Source of the DNA: Polaromonas sp. 39-63-25
GTDB lineage: Bacteria > Pseudomonadota > Gammaproteobacteria > Burkholderiales > Burkholderiaceae_C
DNA: 64,000 bases
Direction of reading: 5' to 3'
Assembly (NCBI RefSeq): GCF_002278925.1
Contig: NZ_NCJH01000001.1
Location: 310,001 to 374,000, forward strand
Below are positions 38,747 through 47,844 of this stretch, piece by piece; the stretch's first letter is position 1; every line of letters begins with the position of its first letter. A model generated the notes under the pieces. The model searched no databases, was not told the DNA's origin, and was given only the letters and a program-made list of their open reading frames with translations. Made by a program: the position numbers and the translations under genes.

Positions 38747-39457
38747 TCAGACGTGGACCAGCGTTCCTTCGTCTTCGCCCTGCACCACGCGCTTGAGCGC
38801 GCCGTGCTTGAAGATGCTGAAAATCTTGATCGGCAGTTTCTGGTCGCGGCACAGCGCAAAGGCGGTGGCGTCCATGACTTCGAGGTTTTTGCCCATGGCC
38901 TCGTCGAAGGTGATGTTGGTGTAACGCGTGGCCGTCGGGTCTTTCTTCGGGTCCGCGCTGTACACGCCGTCCACCTTGGTGGCCTTGAGCACAATCTCGG
39001 CCCCGATTTCCGCGCCGCGCAGGGCGGCCGCGGTGTCGGTCGTGAAGAAAGGATTGCCGGTGCCCGCCGCGAAGATGACGACCTTGCCCTCTTCGAGGTA
39101 TTGCAGGGCCTTGGGACGCACATAGGGCTCGACAACGCGCTCGATACCGATGGCCGACATGACACGCGGCGTCAGGCCTGCCTTGTCCATGGTGTCGCCG
39201 AGTGCCAGCGCGTTCATCACGGTGGCCAGCATGCCCATGTAGTCGGCGGTGGCACGGTCCATGCCGACCGAGCCGCCGGCAACGCCGCGGAAAATATTGC
39301 CGCCGCCGATCACGACAGCCACTTCCACGCCCATGCGGGTGACTTCGGCAATCTCCTCGACCATGCGCACAATCGTCGCACGGTTGATGCCGAAGGCATC
39401 GTCTCCCATCAAGGCTTCACCTGAAAGTTTCAACAAGATTCGCTTGTAGGCTGGCAT
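38747..39457 (-). CDS. pyrH: uridylate kinase
   Basis: 236 residues from the ATG at 39457. The start [16 protein letters not shown], the phosphate-binding GGGNIFRG, and the ATP-binding [16 protein letters not shown] and [11 protein letters not shown] segments define the family. It phosphorylates UMP. It sits in the classic rpsB-tsf-pyrH-frr order. Confidence 0.97.
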   Translation of the reverse strand: MPAYKRILLKLSGEALMGDDAFGINRATIVRMVEEIAEVTRMGVEVAVVIGGGNIFRGVAGGSVGMDRATADYMGMLATVMNALALGDTMDKAGLTPRVMSAIGIERVVEPYVRPKALQYLEEGKVVIFAAGTGNPFFTTDTAAALRGAEIGAEIVLKATKVDGVYSADPKKDPTATRYTNITFDEAMGKNLEVMDATAFALCRDQKLPIKIFSIFKHGALKRVVQGEDEGTLVHV

Positions 39458-39520
39458 GAGGGGAGTTCCTGTCGTTTTTATGGGCGTAAGTTTAGCGGCC
39501 TTTCGGGTCAGCGGGTGCAA

Positions 39521-40435
39521 TCAGGCCGCTTTGGCAGCAGCCACCTGGGCGGCCACTTCAGCCGCAAAATCGTCGACCTTCTTCTCGATGCCTTCACCGA
39601 CAACATACAGCGTGAACGCCTTCACGGTCGTGCCTTTTTCCTTGAGCATCTGCTCGACCGTCTGCTTGTCGTTTTTCACGAAAGGCTGGTTGAACAGGGA
39701 CACTTCCTTGAGGTATTTCTGCACGCCGCCGTCAATACGTTTGGCAACAATTTCAGGGGATTGCACAGGCTTGCCGGCAGCGGTGGCCACAGCGGCATCC
39801 TCGGCAGCCTTGGCCGCAGCGACCGAACGCTCGCGCGCGACGAGCTCGGCAGGCACCTGGTCGCTCGACAGCGACACCGGCTTCATCGCGGCAACGTGCA
39901 TGGCGACGTCCTTGGCGGGCACTTCGTCGCCTTCGTACTCGACGACCACGCCGATACGCGTGCCGTGCAGGTAGGAGGCCAGCTTGCCGCCTTCAAAACG
40001 CTTGAAGCGGCGCACGCTCATGTTTTCGCCGATCTTGCCGATCAGGCCCTTGCGCACGTCTTCCACCGTCGGGCCGAAACCGTCCAGGCTCAAAGGCATG
40101 GCGCCGATCGCGGCCACGTCGGCCGGGTTGTTCTTCACGATGCCCTTGACCACCGCGTCGGTGAAAGCCAGGAAGCTGTCGTTCTTGGTGACGAAGTCGG
40201 TTTCGCAGTTGATCTCGACCAGCGCGCCCACGGCACCTTCGCTGTGGAAGGCAATCACGCCTTCAGCGGTAATGCGGGAAGCGGCCTTGCCGGCCTTGTT
40301 GCCGAGCTTGACGCGCAGGATTTCTTCGGCTTTTTCGAAGTTGCCATCGGCCTCGGTCAGTGCCTTTTTGCACTCCATCATCGGTGCGTCGGTTTTTGCG
40401 CGCAACTCTGCGACCATGCTTGCTGTGATTGCCAT
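39521..40435 (-). CDS. tsf: elongation factor Ts
   Basis: 304 residues. The N-terminal UBA-like helix bundle ([19 protein letters not shown]) is followed by the core with TDFVTKN and a C-terminal coiled coil. It exchanges GDP for GTP on EF-Tu. The gap to rpsB holds a strong hairpin (40500-40526) that may set the ratio of S2 to EF-Ts. Confidence 0.97.
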   Translation of the reverse strand: MAITASMVAELRAKTDAPMMECKKALTEADGNFEKAEEILRVKLGNKAGKAASRITAEGVIAFHSEGAVGALVEINCETDFVTKNDSFLAFTDAVVKGIVKNNPADVAAIGAMPLSLDGFGPTVEDVRKGLIGKIGENMSVRRFKRFEGGKLASYLHGTRIGVVVEYEGDEVPAKDVAMHVAAMKPVSLSSDQVPAELVARERSVAAAKAAEDAAVATAAGKPVQSPEIVAKRIDGGVQKYLKEVSLFNQPFVKNDKQTVEQMLKEKGTTVKAFTLYVVGEGIEKKVDDFAAEVAAQVAAAKAA

Positions 40436-40499
40436 CTTCAGTTCTCCGTGTGTCGTGTTGACTTCAAATTAAATGGGGGTGCCTTTGGACAAGGCTGTG

Positions 40500-40526
40500 A
40501 AAAAGGGGCTACGCGAGCCCCTTTTT
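40500..40526 (-). terminator. rpsB-tsf intergenic terminator/attenuator
   Basis: AAAAAGGGGCT and AGCCCCTTTTT flank a 5-base loop: an 11-base perfect stem ending in T-runs on both strands, about 25 bases after the rpsB stop. Confidence 0.75.
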
Positions 40527-40551
40527 CGCGTCAGGCGCAGGGCCGCGACGA

Positions 40552-41304
40552 TCAGGCTGCGGCGTTTTCCACTTCGACGAATTCGTCGCTGCTTTCGGCC
40601 GAGACCATCTTGACGACTTCATTGCCGGCGGCAGCGCGGCCTTCGATGATCGCGTCGGCGATGCCGCGGGCATACAGCGCCACGGCCTTGGACGAGTCGT
40701 CGTTGCCGGGGATCACGTAATCGATGCCGATGGGCGAGTGGTTGGAGTCAACCACGCCGATCAGCGGAATGCCCAGCTTCTTGGCTTCGAGGATGGCAAT
40801 CTTGTGGAAACCCACGTCGATCACGAAGATCGCGTCGGGGAGGGCATTCATGTCCTGGATGCCGCCGATGTCTTTTTCCAGTTTTTCCATTTCACGCTTG
40901 AACGTGAGCTGCTCTTTCTTGCTCAGGGTGTCGAGACCGACTTCCTGCTGGGCCTTCATTTCCTTGAGGCGCTTGATCGAGGTCTTGACCGTCTTGAAGT
41001 TGGTCAGCATGCCGCCCAGCCAGCGCTGGTCGACAAAAGGCACGCCGGCGCGTTTGGCTTCGGCGGAAACCAGTTCGCGGGCCTGGCGCTTGGTGCCCAC
41101 CATCAGGATGGTGCCGCGGTTGGCGGACAGCTGCTTGGCGAACTTCATCGCGTCCTCGAACATCGGCAGCGATTTTTCGAGGTTGATGATGTGGATACGG
41201 TTGCGGTGGCCGAAGATGTACGGGGCCATCTTGGGGTTCCAGAAGCGGGTTTGGTGACCGAAATGGACGCCGGCTTCCAGCATTTCACGCATGCTAATTG
41301 ACAT
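40552..41304 (-). CDS. rpsB: 30S ribosomal protein S2
   Basis: 250 residues from the ATG at 41304. [20 protein letters not shown] and [10 protein letters not shown] at the front, and the later [20 protein letters not shown], are the S2 signatures. An extra upstream ATG (41316) adds only four residues. It is first in the rpsB-tsf-pyrH-frr run. Confidence 0.98.
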   Translation of the reverse strand: MSISMREMLEAGVHFGHQTRFWNPKMAPYIFGHRNRIHIINLEKSLPMFEDAMKFAKQLSANRGTILMVGTKRQARELVSAEAKRAGVPFVDQRWLGGMLTNFKTVKTSIKRLKEMKAQQEVGLDTLSKKEQLTFKREMEKLEKDIGGIQDMNALPDAIFVIDVGFHKIAILEAKKLGIPLIGVVDSNHSPIGIDYVIPGNDDSSKAVALYARGIADAIIEGRAAAGNEVVKMVSAESSDEFVEVENAAA

Positions 41305-41663
41305 AAGTAACTCCAAAGGTTGTGTCTAAAATCAGCGCTTATCACCTGAAAGCATGGTTAAGAGCTCCCGGGCAACACCTTGAATGGCTGATTTGCGATT
41401 TGCTGCACGACGGCAAAATTGCCTTTCGTACAGCCTGCTGAGTATAACATCCCTGCCTGTGCCAACGTACCCGCCCAAGTCCTGCCACGTCCCCTCCGCT
41501 GTTGCCGGCCGCGCGCCGGCCAGGGTGACCGGCCCCGGCGGCACTTCAAAAACAATAGCAGCACGCGCCTTCCCCGCGCCGGCTTCCGTCCGATTGAACC
41601 CATCAACATGAACCCACCGACTTTCCGCTCAAGCCCCTGTCTCCGCTCTGCAGGGACGGCACC
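41305..41663. other. divergent spacer between rpsB and dadA
   Basis: 359 bases. Minus-strand TATACT (41446-41441) is a likely -10 box for rpsB, leaving a leader of about 130 bases (possible S2 autoregulation site, by analogy only). The half nearer dadA is very GC-rich, with GCCGGCCGCGCGCCGGCC-like inverted sequence near 41500-41522. No gene was seen. Confidence 0.4.
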
Positions 41664-42935
41664 ATGAGGGTCGCCGTGATCGGCGCCGGCATCATCGGCA
41701 TCACCACCGCCTGGGAGCTCGCCCGGGACGGCCACGAGGTCACCGTTTTCGAGCGCCGCGGCGCGGCTGCCGAAGAAAGCAGTTTCGCCAATGCCGGCGT
41801 GGTGGCCCCCGGCTACGTGACGCCCTGGGCAGCGCCCGGCATGCCGGGAAAGGTGCTGGGCCACCTGCTGGGTCGCCACGCACCGGTCAGGCTCAGCCTG
41901 CCGCTGTCCGGCCGCGAGCTGACCTGGATGTGGCGATGGTGGCGCGCCTGCCGGCTGGAAACCTACCTGGCCAACCGGGCCCGCCTGCAGCGCCTGGCTT
42001 TTTACAGCCGCGCGCGCCTGCACCAGATCACCGCCGAGCACCAGCTCGAGTACGACCGCAGTCCCGGCTACATGGTGCTGCTGCGCGCCGAACAGGACGG
42101 CCAGATGGTCGAACCCGGCCTGCAGGTGCTGCGTGATGCAGGGGTCAGCTTCCGGCAGATCGGCTCCGACGAGGCGCGCCGGATCGAGCCGGCGCTGAAT
42201 CCGGACACGCCTTTGCTGGGCGCCATTCACCTGCCCGACGACGAAGTGGCCAACTGCCGCCAGTTCGCCCTGCTGCTCAAGGCCGAGGCCCAGCGCCTGG
42301 GCGTGACTTTTGAGTTCAATACGACTGTGGCCCAAATGGACCGGGCGCAGCCAGCTACTTTTTTGATAGCAGGCGAAACGACGCCGCGAAACTTTGACGC
42401 GGTGGTGCTGTGCGCCGGCCTGGACTCGGCCTCGCTGCTGCGGCCGCTGGGCATCCGGGTTCCGCTGGCGGCGGTGTATGGCTACTCCCTGAGCGCACCA
42501 ATTCGCGAGCCGCTGAACGCACCGCGCAGCGCCCTGATGGACGAACGTTACAAGGTCGCGATCTCGCGCCTGGGCAACCGCGTGCGCGTGGCCGGCAGCG
42601 CCGAAATTGGCGGCCGGCCCGACAAAAAAAGCGCCGCGGCCATCCAGACGCTGTACAAGGTGCTGCAGGACTGGTTCCCGGGCGCCGCCCACACCTCGAA
42701 CACCACCGCCCATGTGCAGGAATGGAAAGGCGTGCGGCCCATGCTGCCGGACGGCCCGCCCATCCTCGGTGCCAGCGGCCTGCCCGGCCTGTGGCTCAAC
42801 CTCGGCCACGGTTCCAGCGGCTGGGCGCTGAGCTGCGGCAGCGCACGGGCCGTTGCCGACCTGGTCGCCGGACAGACGCCGGAGATCGACCTCGAAGGGC
42901 TGGACCTGAGCCGGCTCATATCCCCGGCCGCCTGA
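41664..42935 (+). CDS. dadA: D-amino acid dehydrogenase
   Basis: 423 residues. FAD-binding VIGAGIIGITTAWELARDG at the N-terminus, the NAGVVAPGYVTPWAAPG substrate-channel segment, and the C-terminal GLWLNLGHGSSGWALSCGSA fit DadA (DAO family). It oxidises D-amino acids, passing electrons to the membrane quinone pool. A reverse-oriented dispersed repeat copy (42322-42376) encodes AQMDRAQPATFLIAGE in a variable surface region. No alanine racemase neighbour is present. Confidence 0.92.
   Translation: MRVAVIGAGIIGITTAWELARDGHEVTVFERRGAAAEESSFANAGVVAPGYVTPWAAPGMPGKVLGHLLGRHAPVRLSLPLSGRELTWMWRWWRACRLETYLANRARLQRLAFYSRARLHQITAEHQLEYDRSPGYMVLLRAEQDGQMVEPGLQVLRDAGVSFRQIGSDEARRIEPALNPDTPLLGAIHLPDDEVANCRQFALLLKAEAQRLGVTFEFNTTVAQMDRAQPATFLIAGETTPRNFDAVVLCAGLDSASLLRPLGIRVPLAAVYGYSLSAPIREPLNAPRSALMDERYKVAISRLGNRVRVAGSAEIGGRPDKKSAAAIQTLYKVLQDWFPGAAHTSNTTAHVQEWKGVRPMLPDGPPILGASGLPGLWLNLGHGSSGWALSCGSARAVADLVAGQTPEIDLEGLDLSRLISPAA
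42322..42376 (-). repeat. dispersed ~50-bp repeat, copy in dadA (reverse)
   Basis: Minus strand TATCAAAAAAGTAGCTGGC, TGCGCCCGGTCCA, TTTGGGCC. It aligns with the lpxB copy read in the other direction and lies in frame in dadA. Confidence 0.65.
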
Positions 42936-42953
42936 AGGCGGCACAATCGGCCC

Positions 42954-44501
42954 ATGTTAGCCGTCTCCCCTGCCCTCAGCCTGCCGCTCCACGGGGTGGC
43001 CGCCACGCGCCTGCTGGAGCGGCAGGCGGCAGCCCAGCTGCCCCCCCATACCCTGATGCAGCGCGCGGGGCTGGCCACCGCGCGCCTGGCCCTGGCGCTG
43101 GCGCCACACGCGCAGCGCCTCTGGATCGCCTGCGGGCCGGGCAACAACGGCGGCGACGGCCTGGAGGCGGCCATGCACCTGCACCAGTGGGGCAAAACCG
43201 TGGTGGTGACCTGGCTGGGCGCACACAACGAAGCCAGGGTGCCCGCCGATGCGCTGGCCTCGCTGGTACGCGTCCGTGCGGCCGGCGTGCCCTTTGCCCA
43301 AGTGCCGCCGGCCGGCTTTGACTTCGCCATCGACGCCCTGCTGGGCATAGGGGCGGCACCCCGCGCTGCGGCTGCCATGGACCAGAGCGATCTGCTCGGC
43401 CAGTGGCTGGCGCTGCTGCGGTCCAGCCCGCAGCCGGTCCTGGCGATCGATATCCCGAGCGGGCTGGACGCCGACACGGGCGCTTTGCTTGCTCCTGAAT
43501 CGATAGCTACCTGCGCTTTACCAACAAGGGCTGGCGCCCGATTTACCTTGAGTCTTTTGACGCTGAAGCCGGGCTTGTTCACGGCCTTCGGCCGCGACCT
43601 GGCCGGACAGGTCTGGTGGGACGACCTCGGCGTCACTCCCGCATCGGCGCTGGCGCCTGACGCCTGGCTGCTGGGCCGGGACCGTGCCGCGTCGCACAGC
43701 CGGGCGCAAGCAACGCACGCCAGCCACAAAGGCAGTTTTGGTGATGTCGCCATCCTCGGCGGGCAATCCAGCCCGAAAGCCGCCACCCACATGAGCGGCG
43801 CCGCGCTGCTGGCCGGGCGTGCTGCCCTGCATGCGGGCGCCGGCCGGGTGTTTGTGGCCCTGCTTGGCGGCGCCGGCCTCACGGTGGACCCGCAGCAGCC
43901 CGAGCTGATGTTCCGCAGCCCCGAGGCGCTGGACCTCAAGGCCCAGGTGCTGGTCTGCGGATGTGGCGGCGGCGACGCCGTGGCCGGCGTGCTGCCGCGC
44001 GTCCTGTCGGGCGCACAGGCGGCCGTGCTGGACGCCGATGCGCTCAATGCCATCGCCGCCGACACCCAGCTGCAAACCCTGCTGCGGGCCCGCCAGGGCC
44101 GCGCTTACCGCACAGTCCTGACGCCGCATCCGCTGGAGGCCGCGCGCCTGCTCGGCAGCAGCGCGGCCGCGGTGCAGGCCGACCGCCTGCAGGCGGCGCG
44201 GCAGCTGGCGGAACAATTCGGCTGTGTGGTGGTACTCAAGGGCTCGGGCACGGTGATTGCCGCGCCGGACCAGATCAGCGCCATCAACCCCACCGGCAAC
44301 GCGCGCCTGGCCACGGCAGGTACCGGCGATGTGCTGGCGGGCATGGTGGGTGCCCGGCTGGCCGGCGGACAGACGGCCTTTGACGCCGCCTGCAGCGCCG
44401 TTTTCCAGCATGGCCAGCTGGCCGATGACTGGCCAGCCTGCCATCCGGGGCAGACGCTGACCGCCTCCGCCTTAGCCGAGAACCATCAGGCCGATCTGTA
44501 G
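42954..44501 (+). CDS. nnrD: bifunctional NAD(P)HX epimerase / dehydratase
   Basis: 515 residues. The N-terminal YjeF_N epimerase domain has CGPGNNGGDGLEAA and AIDIPSGLDADTG. The C-terminal ribokinase-like dehydratase domain has GSFGDVAILGG, LTPHPLEAARLLG, LKGSGTVIA and NARLATAGTGDVLAGMVGA. It repairs hydrated NADH/NADPH. The start is 18 bases after dadA. A dispersed repeat copy (43491-43540) falls between IPSGLDADTG and TLKPGLFTAFG. The last 30 bases overlap the convergent yggT gene. Confidence 0.95.
   Translation: MLAVSPALSLPLHGVAATRLLERQAAAQLPPHTLMQRAGLATARLALALAPHAQRLWIACGPGNNGGDGLEAAMHLHQWGKTVVVTWLGAHNEARVPADALASLVRVRAAGVPFAQVPPAGFDFAIDALLGIGAAPRAAAAMDQSDLLGQWLALLRSSPQPVLAIDIPSGLDADTGALLAPESIATCALPTRAGARFTLSLLTLKPGLFTAFGRDLAGQVWWDDLGVTPASALAPDAWLLGRDRAASHSRAQATHASHKGSFGDVAILGGQSSPKAATHMSGAALLAGRAALHAGAGRVFVALLGGAGLTVDPQQPELMFRSPEALDLKAQVLVCGCGGGDAVAGVLPRVLSGAQAAVLDADALNAIAADTQLQTLLRARQGRAYRTVLTPHPLEAARLLGSSAAAVQADRLQAARQLAEQFGCVVVLKGSGTVIAAPDQISAINPTGNARLATAGTGDVLAGMVGARLAGGQTAFDAACSAVFQHGQLADDWPACHPGQTLTASALAENHQADL
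43491..43540 (+). repeat. dispersed ~50-bp repeat, copy in nnrD
   Basis: GCTCCTGAATCGATAGCTAC, CTGCGCTTTACC, AACAAGGGCTGGCGCCC. It aligns base for base with most of the aceF copy and shares ATAGCT, TGCGC and AAGGGCTGG with the others. Confidence 0.8.
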
Positions 44502-45020
44502 CAGCAGGAGCAGCACCAGCGCCGACAGGTCGACCCCGCCGATCGCCGGGATGATGCGCCGCAGTGGCGCCAGCAGCGGCTCGGCCAGCCGGCCCAGCAG
44601 GCCGTACATGGGCGAGCCTGGCTGCAGCCAGGAAATGATGGCGTAAACCAGCACCACCATGAAGGCCAGCTGCAGCGCGACACGCAGCAGCATCTTCAGA
44701 CTCATCAACAACAAAGCCGGCAACATGGCCGCGGTCAGGTTCAGCAAGGCGCCGAACAGGGCCGCCCACACCAGCGCATACACCAGTGCCAGCAGGAAGG
44801 CGGCCAGCAGACTGGCCCAGTCCACACGCGACTGCGCAATCGCCTTGGGCAACACGCGCCGCAGGGGCTTGACCAGCCAGTCTGTCACGGCCATCACAAA
44901 GGTGCCGGGCTGCGCGCTCATGTTGATGCGCAGGCGGTTCATCCAGGCACGCATCAACGCCGCGCCTATCAGCACGAAGAAAAGGCTTTCCACCAGAAAG
45001 GACAGGATGCGGATCAGCAT
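44472..45020 (-). CDS. YggT family membrane protein
   Basis: 182 residues with two YGGT modules, each two membrane segments with the pattern of a hydrophobic helix then PLRRVLP or PLRRIIPAIGGVDLS. Homologues in the inner membrane are linked to osmotic tolerance and cell division/cofactor processes; the exact role is unknown. It overlaps the end of nnrD tail to tail by 30 bases and follows rnr by 51 bases. Confidence 0.88.
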   Translation of the reverse strand: MLIRILSFLVESLFFVLIGAALMRAWMNRLRINMSAQPGTFVMAVTDWLVKPLRRVLPKAIAQSRVDWASLLAAFLLALVYALVWAALFGALLNLTAAMLPALLLMSLKMLLRVALQLAFMVVLVYAIISWLQPGSPMYGLLGRLAEPLLAPLRRIIPAIGGVDLSALVLLLLLQIGLMVLG

Positions 45021-45071
45021 GGTTGTTGGTTCCCGGGCATGGCGGGCAAGGAATCAGGGGTGTTCATGTGT

Positions 45072-47411
45072 TTACCGCCGGGGTTTCTTGCTCTGCTTGC
45101 GCCCGGCGCTGGAAGCAGATTTCTTGACTGCCGCCTTGAGCGCCTGGATCGGCGACTTGGCCGTCCGGCTGCCCGCCGCACTGCCCTCGCGCGCGCCGGC
45201 GCGCTGTTCGGTACCCTTGCCCGCGCGCTTGTCGTCGCGCTTGCCACCGCGCTGCTCACTGGCCTTGCGCGGCAATGCGCGCTCCTGTTCGGGCAGGTCG
45301 GGGGTGCGGCCGCCGGCCTTGTCCTTCATGGCGCGGGCGATCAGTTCCTCCCCCTCGCGCACCAGGCGGAAGTCGATCTTGCGGCCGTCGAGATCGACCC
45401 GGCTGACCTGGACGCGCACCCGGGTGCCGATGGCGTAGCGGATGCCGGTGCGTTCGCCGCGCAGCTCCTGACGCGCCTCGTCAAAGCGAAAATACTCGCC
45501 GCCCAGTTCGGTGATGTGCACCAGGCCCTCGACATACATGGCATCGAGCGTGACGAAAATGCCAAAGCTGGTGGCCGCCGTGACGACGCCGCCGAACTCC
45601 TCGCCCAGATGCTCGCGCATGTATTTGCACTTGAGCCAGGCTTCCACGTCGCGGCTGGCCTCGTCGGCACGGCGTTCGTTGGCGCTGCAATGCAGGCCGG
45701 CCGCCTGCCAGGCGAGCTGGTCGGCGGTCGGTTTTTTCGGTTTCTGGTCCGGCTCGGTGACGCGCGAGGCCAGCCGTTTCGACAGCTTGGCCTCGGCCTC
45801 GCCAGGAGTGGGCAGCACCGGCAGCTGGTACCTGGACTTGGTCAGCACGGCCTTGATGACGCGGTGCACCAGCAGGTCCGGGTAGCGGCGGATCGGGCTG
45901 GTGAAGTGCGTGTAGGCCTCGTAGGCCAGGCCGAAGTGGCCGGCGTTCATGGGGGTGTAGATCGCCTGCTGCATGGAGCGCAGCAGCATGGAATGGATCT
46001 GCATCGCATCAGGCCGGTCCTTGGTGGCCATGGCGATCTGCTGGAACTCGCCCGGCGCGGGGTTTTCCGTGATCGTCATGCCAATGCCCAGGGCCTTCAG
46101 GTAGGTACGCAGGATGTCCTTCTTCTCGGGCGTCGGGCCCTCGTGCACGCGGAACAGCCCTTCGTGTTTGCTTCCGGAAATGAAATCGGCAGAACAGACG
46201 TTGGCCGCCAGCATGGCCTCTTCAATCACGCGGTGGGCGACATTGCGGGTGCGCGGCACGATTTTCTCGATGCGTCCGGCCTCGTCGCAGACGATCTGGG
46301 TCTCAGTGGTCTCAAAGTCCACCGCGCCTCGAACGCCACGCTCCTTGAGCAGCGCCTGGTAGACGTCATGCAGGTCCAGCAGGTGCGGCACCAGCGCCTT
46401 GCGCTGGGCCGCTTCCGGGCCGCGCGTGTTGGCCAGGATGGCGGCGACTTCGGTATAGGTGAAACGCGCGTGGCTGAACATCACCGCCGGGTAAAACTGG
46501 TAGGCGTGGACTTCGCCCTTGGCGTTGACCAGCATGTCGCAGACCATGCACAGGCGCTCGACGTTCGGGTTCAGCGAACACAGGCCGTTGGAGAGCTTCT
46601 CGGGCAGCATGGGAATCACGCGGCGCGGAAAATAAACGCTGGTCGCACGGTCATAGGCGTCGATATCGATCGCACTGCCGGTTTCCACATAGTGGCTCAC
46701 GTCGGCAATCGCCACCAGCAGACGCCAGCCCTTGCCGCGGCCGACCTTGGCCGGCTCGCAATAAACCGCATCGTCAAAGTCACGGGCGTCTTCACCGTCG
46801 ATGGTCACCAGCGGAATGTCGGTCAGGTCCACGCGGCCTTTTTTGTCGGCGGGGCGCACGGCGTCGGGCAGGGTGCGCGCCAGGGCCAGCGCGGCATCGC
46901 TGAACTCATGCGGCACGCCGTATTTGCGCACCGCAATTTCAATTTCCATGCCCGGGTCGTCGATTTCCCCGAGCACTTCCTTGACGCGGCCGACCGGCTG
47001 GCCAAACAGCGCCGGCGGCTCGGTCAGCTGGACCACCACGATCTGTCCGGGCTTGGCCGTGCCGATCGCGCCCTTGGGGATCAGCACATCCTGGCCGTAA
47101 CGCTTGTCCTCGGGCGCCACCAGCCAGACACCGCTTTCCTGCAGCAGGCGGCCAATGATGGGGTTGGGTGAGCGTTCGATGATTTCCGTGACACGACCTT
47201 CGGGCCGGTTCTTGCGGTCATGCCGCACGATGCGCGCCTTGACGCGGTCCTTGTGCAGCACGGCACGCATTTCGTTGGGCGGCAGGTAGATGTCGGCTTC
47301 GCCGTCATCGCGCAGCACGAAACCATGGCCATCGCGGTGGCCTGAAACAGTGCCTTCAAATTCGGCAAGCAGTCCGGCGCCTGGGCCGTTGCTGTGTGTA
47401 GTTGTTTTGAT
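45072..47411 (-). CDS. rnr: ribonuclease R, start codon uncertain
   Basis: The RNB catalytic domain has LTDIPLVTIDGEDARDFDDA with the metal Asp cluster, plus SHYVETGSAIDIDA. The S1 domain (FGGVVTAATSFGIFVTLDAM) and a basic Ser/Lys/Arg tail follow. It degrades structured RNA 3'-5'. Conserved cold-shock sequence (EFEGTVSGHRDGHGFVLRDD) begins before the first canonical start (GTG 47318, 748 residues). In-frame codons between the TAA at 47435-47433 and that GTG include no ATG, GTG or TTG, only ATC (47411), CTT and CTG (47372). The end given is the ATC, which has GAGAG upstream; 47372 is the alternative. Confidence 0.88.
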   Translation of the reverse strand: MKTTTHSNGPGAGLLAEFEGTVSGHRDGHGFVLRDDGEADIYLPPNEMRAVLHKDRVKARIVRHDRKNRPEGRVTEIIERSPNPIIGRLLQESGVWLVAPEDKRYGQDVLIPKGAIGTAKPGQIVVVQLTEPPALFGQPVGRVKEVLGEIDDPGMEIEIAVRKYGVPHEFSDAALALARTLPDAVRPADKKGRVDLTDIPLVTIDGEDARDFDDAVYCEPAKVGRGKGWRLLVAIADVSHYVETGSAIDIDAYDRATSVYFPRRVIPMLPEKLSNGLCSLNPNVERLCMVCDMLVNAKGEVHAYQFYPAVMFSHARFTYTEVAAILANTRGPEAAQRKALVPHLLDLHDVYQALLKERGVRGAVDFETTETQIVCDEAGRIEKIVPRTRNVAHRVIEEAMLAANVCSADFISGSKHEGLFRVHEGPTPEKKDILRTYLKALGIGMTITENPAPGEFQQIAMATKDRPDAMQIHSMLLRSMQQAIYTPMNAGHFGLAYEAYTHFTSPIRRYPDLLVHRVIKAVLTKSRYQLPVLPTPGEAEAKLSKRLASRVTEPDQKPKKPTADQLAWQAAGLHCSANERRADEASRDVEAWLKCKYMREHLGEEFGGVVTAATSFGIFVTLDAMYVEGLVHITELGGEYFRFDEARQELRGERTGIRYAIGTRVRVQVSRVDLDGRKIDFRLVREGEELIARAMKDKAGGRTPDLPEQERALPRKASEQRGGKRDDKRAGKGTEQRAGAREGSAAGSRTAKSPIQALKAAVKKSASSAGRKQSKKPRR

Positions 47412-47647
47412 AAGGGGTCTCTCTTCTTGAGATTATTAATGGGGGAAAGAATTCCGGTGCCGGCTTGCTGCCGGCGGGAAATCCGTCTTGTCTGTATTTT
47501 TCTGCATGTCAAAAGCCGGCGGTTTGCCGGACCGTGGCGTGAAGTTGCGAGGTTGGCATGTGATGCACCTCATGGCCCGCACCTCGATTGAAATTTTTTG
47601 GAATCCGGACCGGAAAACCGATTCTGTAATGGTACACTGCTGGCTGT

Positions 47648-47732
47648 GCCCGGGTGGCGGAATTGGTAGACGCGCACGGTTCAGGTCCGTGTATCGCAAG
47701 ATGTGGAGATTCGAGTTCTCTCCCGGGCACCA
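47648..47732 (+). tRNA. tRNA-Leu (anticodon CAG)
   Basis: 85 bases including CCA. Acceptor GCCCGGG/CCCGGGC; anticodon stem CACGG/CCGTG around TTCAGGT, giving CAG (reads CUG); a long variable arm as in class II tRNAs; TTCGAGT T-loop. A strong terminator follows at 47765-47794. Confidence 0.97.
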
Positions 47733-47764
47733 GATACATCAAATCCAGCGAAAGCTGGTACAAA

Positions 47765-47794
47765 AAAGGCCACTGCCAACCCAGTGGCCTTTTT
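47765..47794 (+). terminator. terminator after tRNA-Leu
   Basis: GGCCACTG (47768-47775) pairs with CAGTGGCC (47782-47789), followed by TTTTT. The A-run before the stem could let it also serve rimO transcription from the other side. Confidence 0.85.
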
Positions 47795-47844
47795 GCTTTC
47801 CAGGCGCTTTTTCAGCACTTGTGCCAGCCCCATCCGGGACGTCC

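Noticed and set aside
45039-47171. 710-codon open frame antisense to rnr
   Set aside because: Shadow of RNase R; no signature on this strand.
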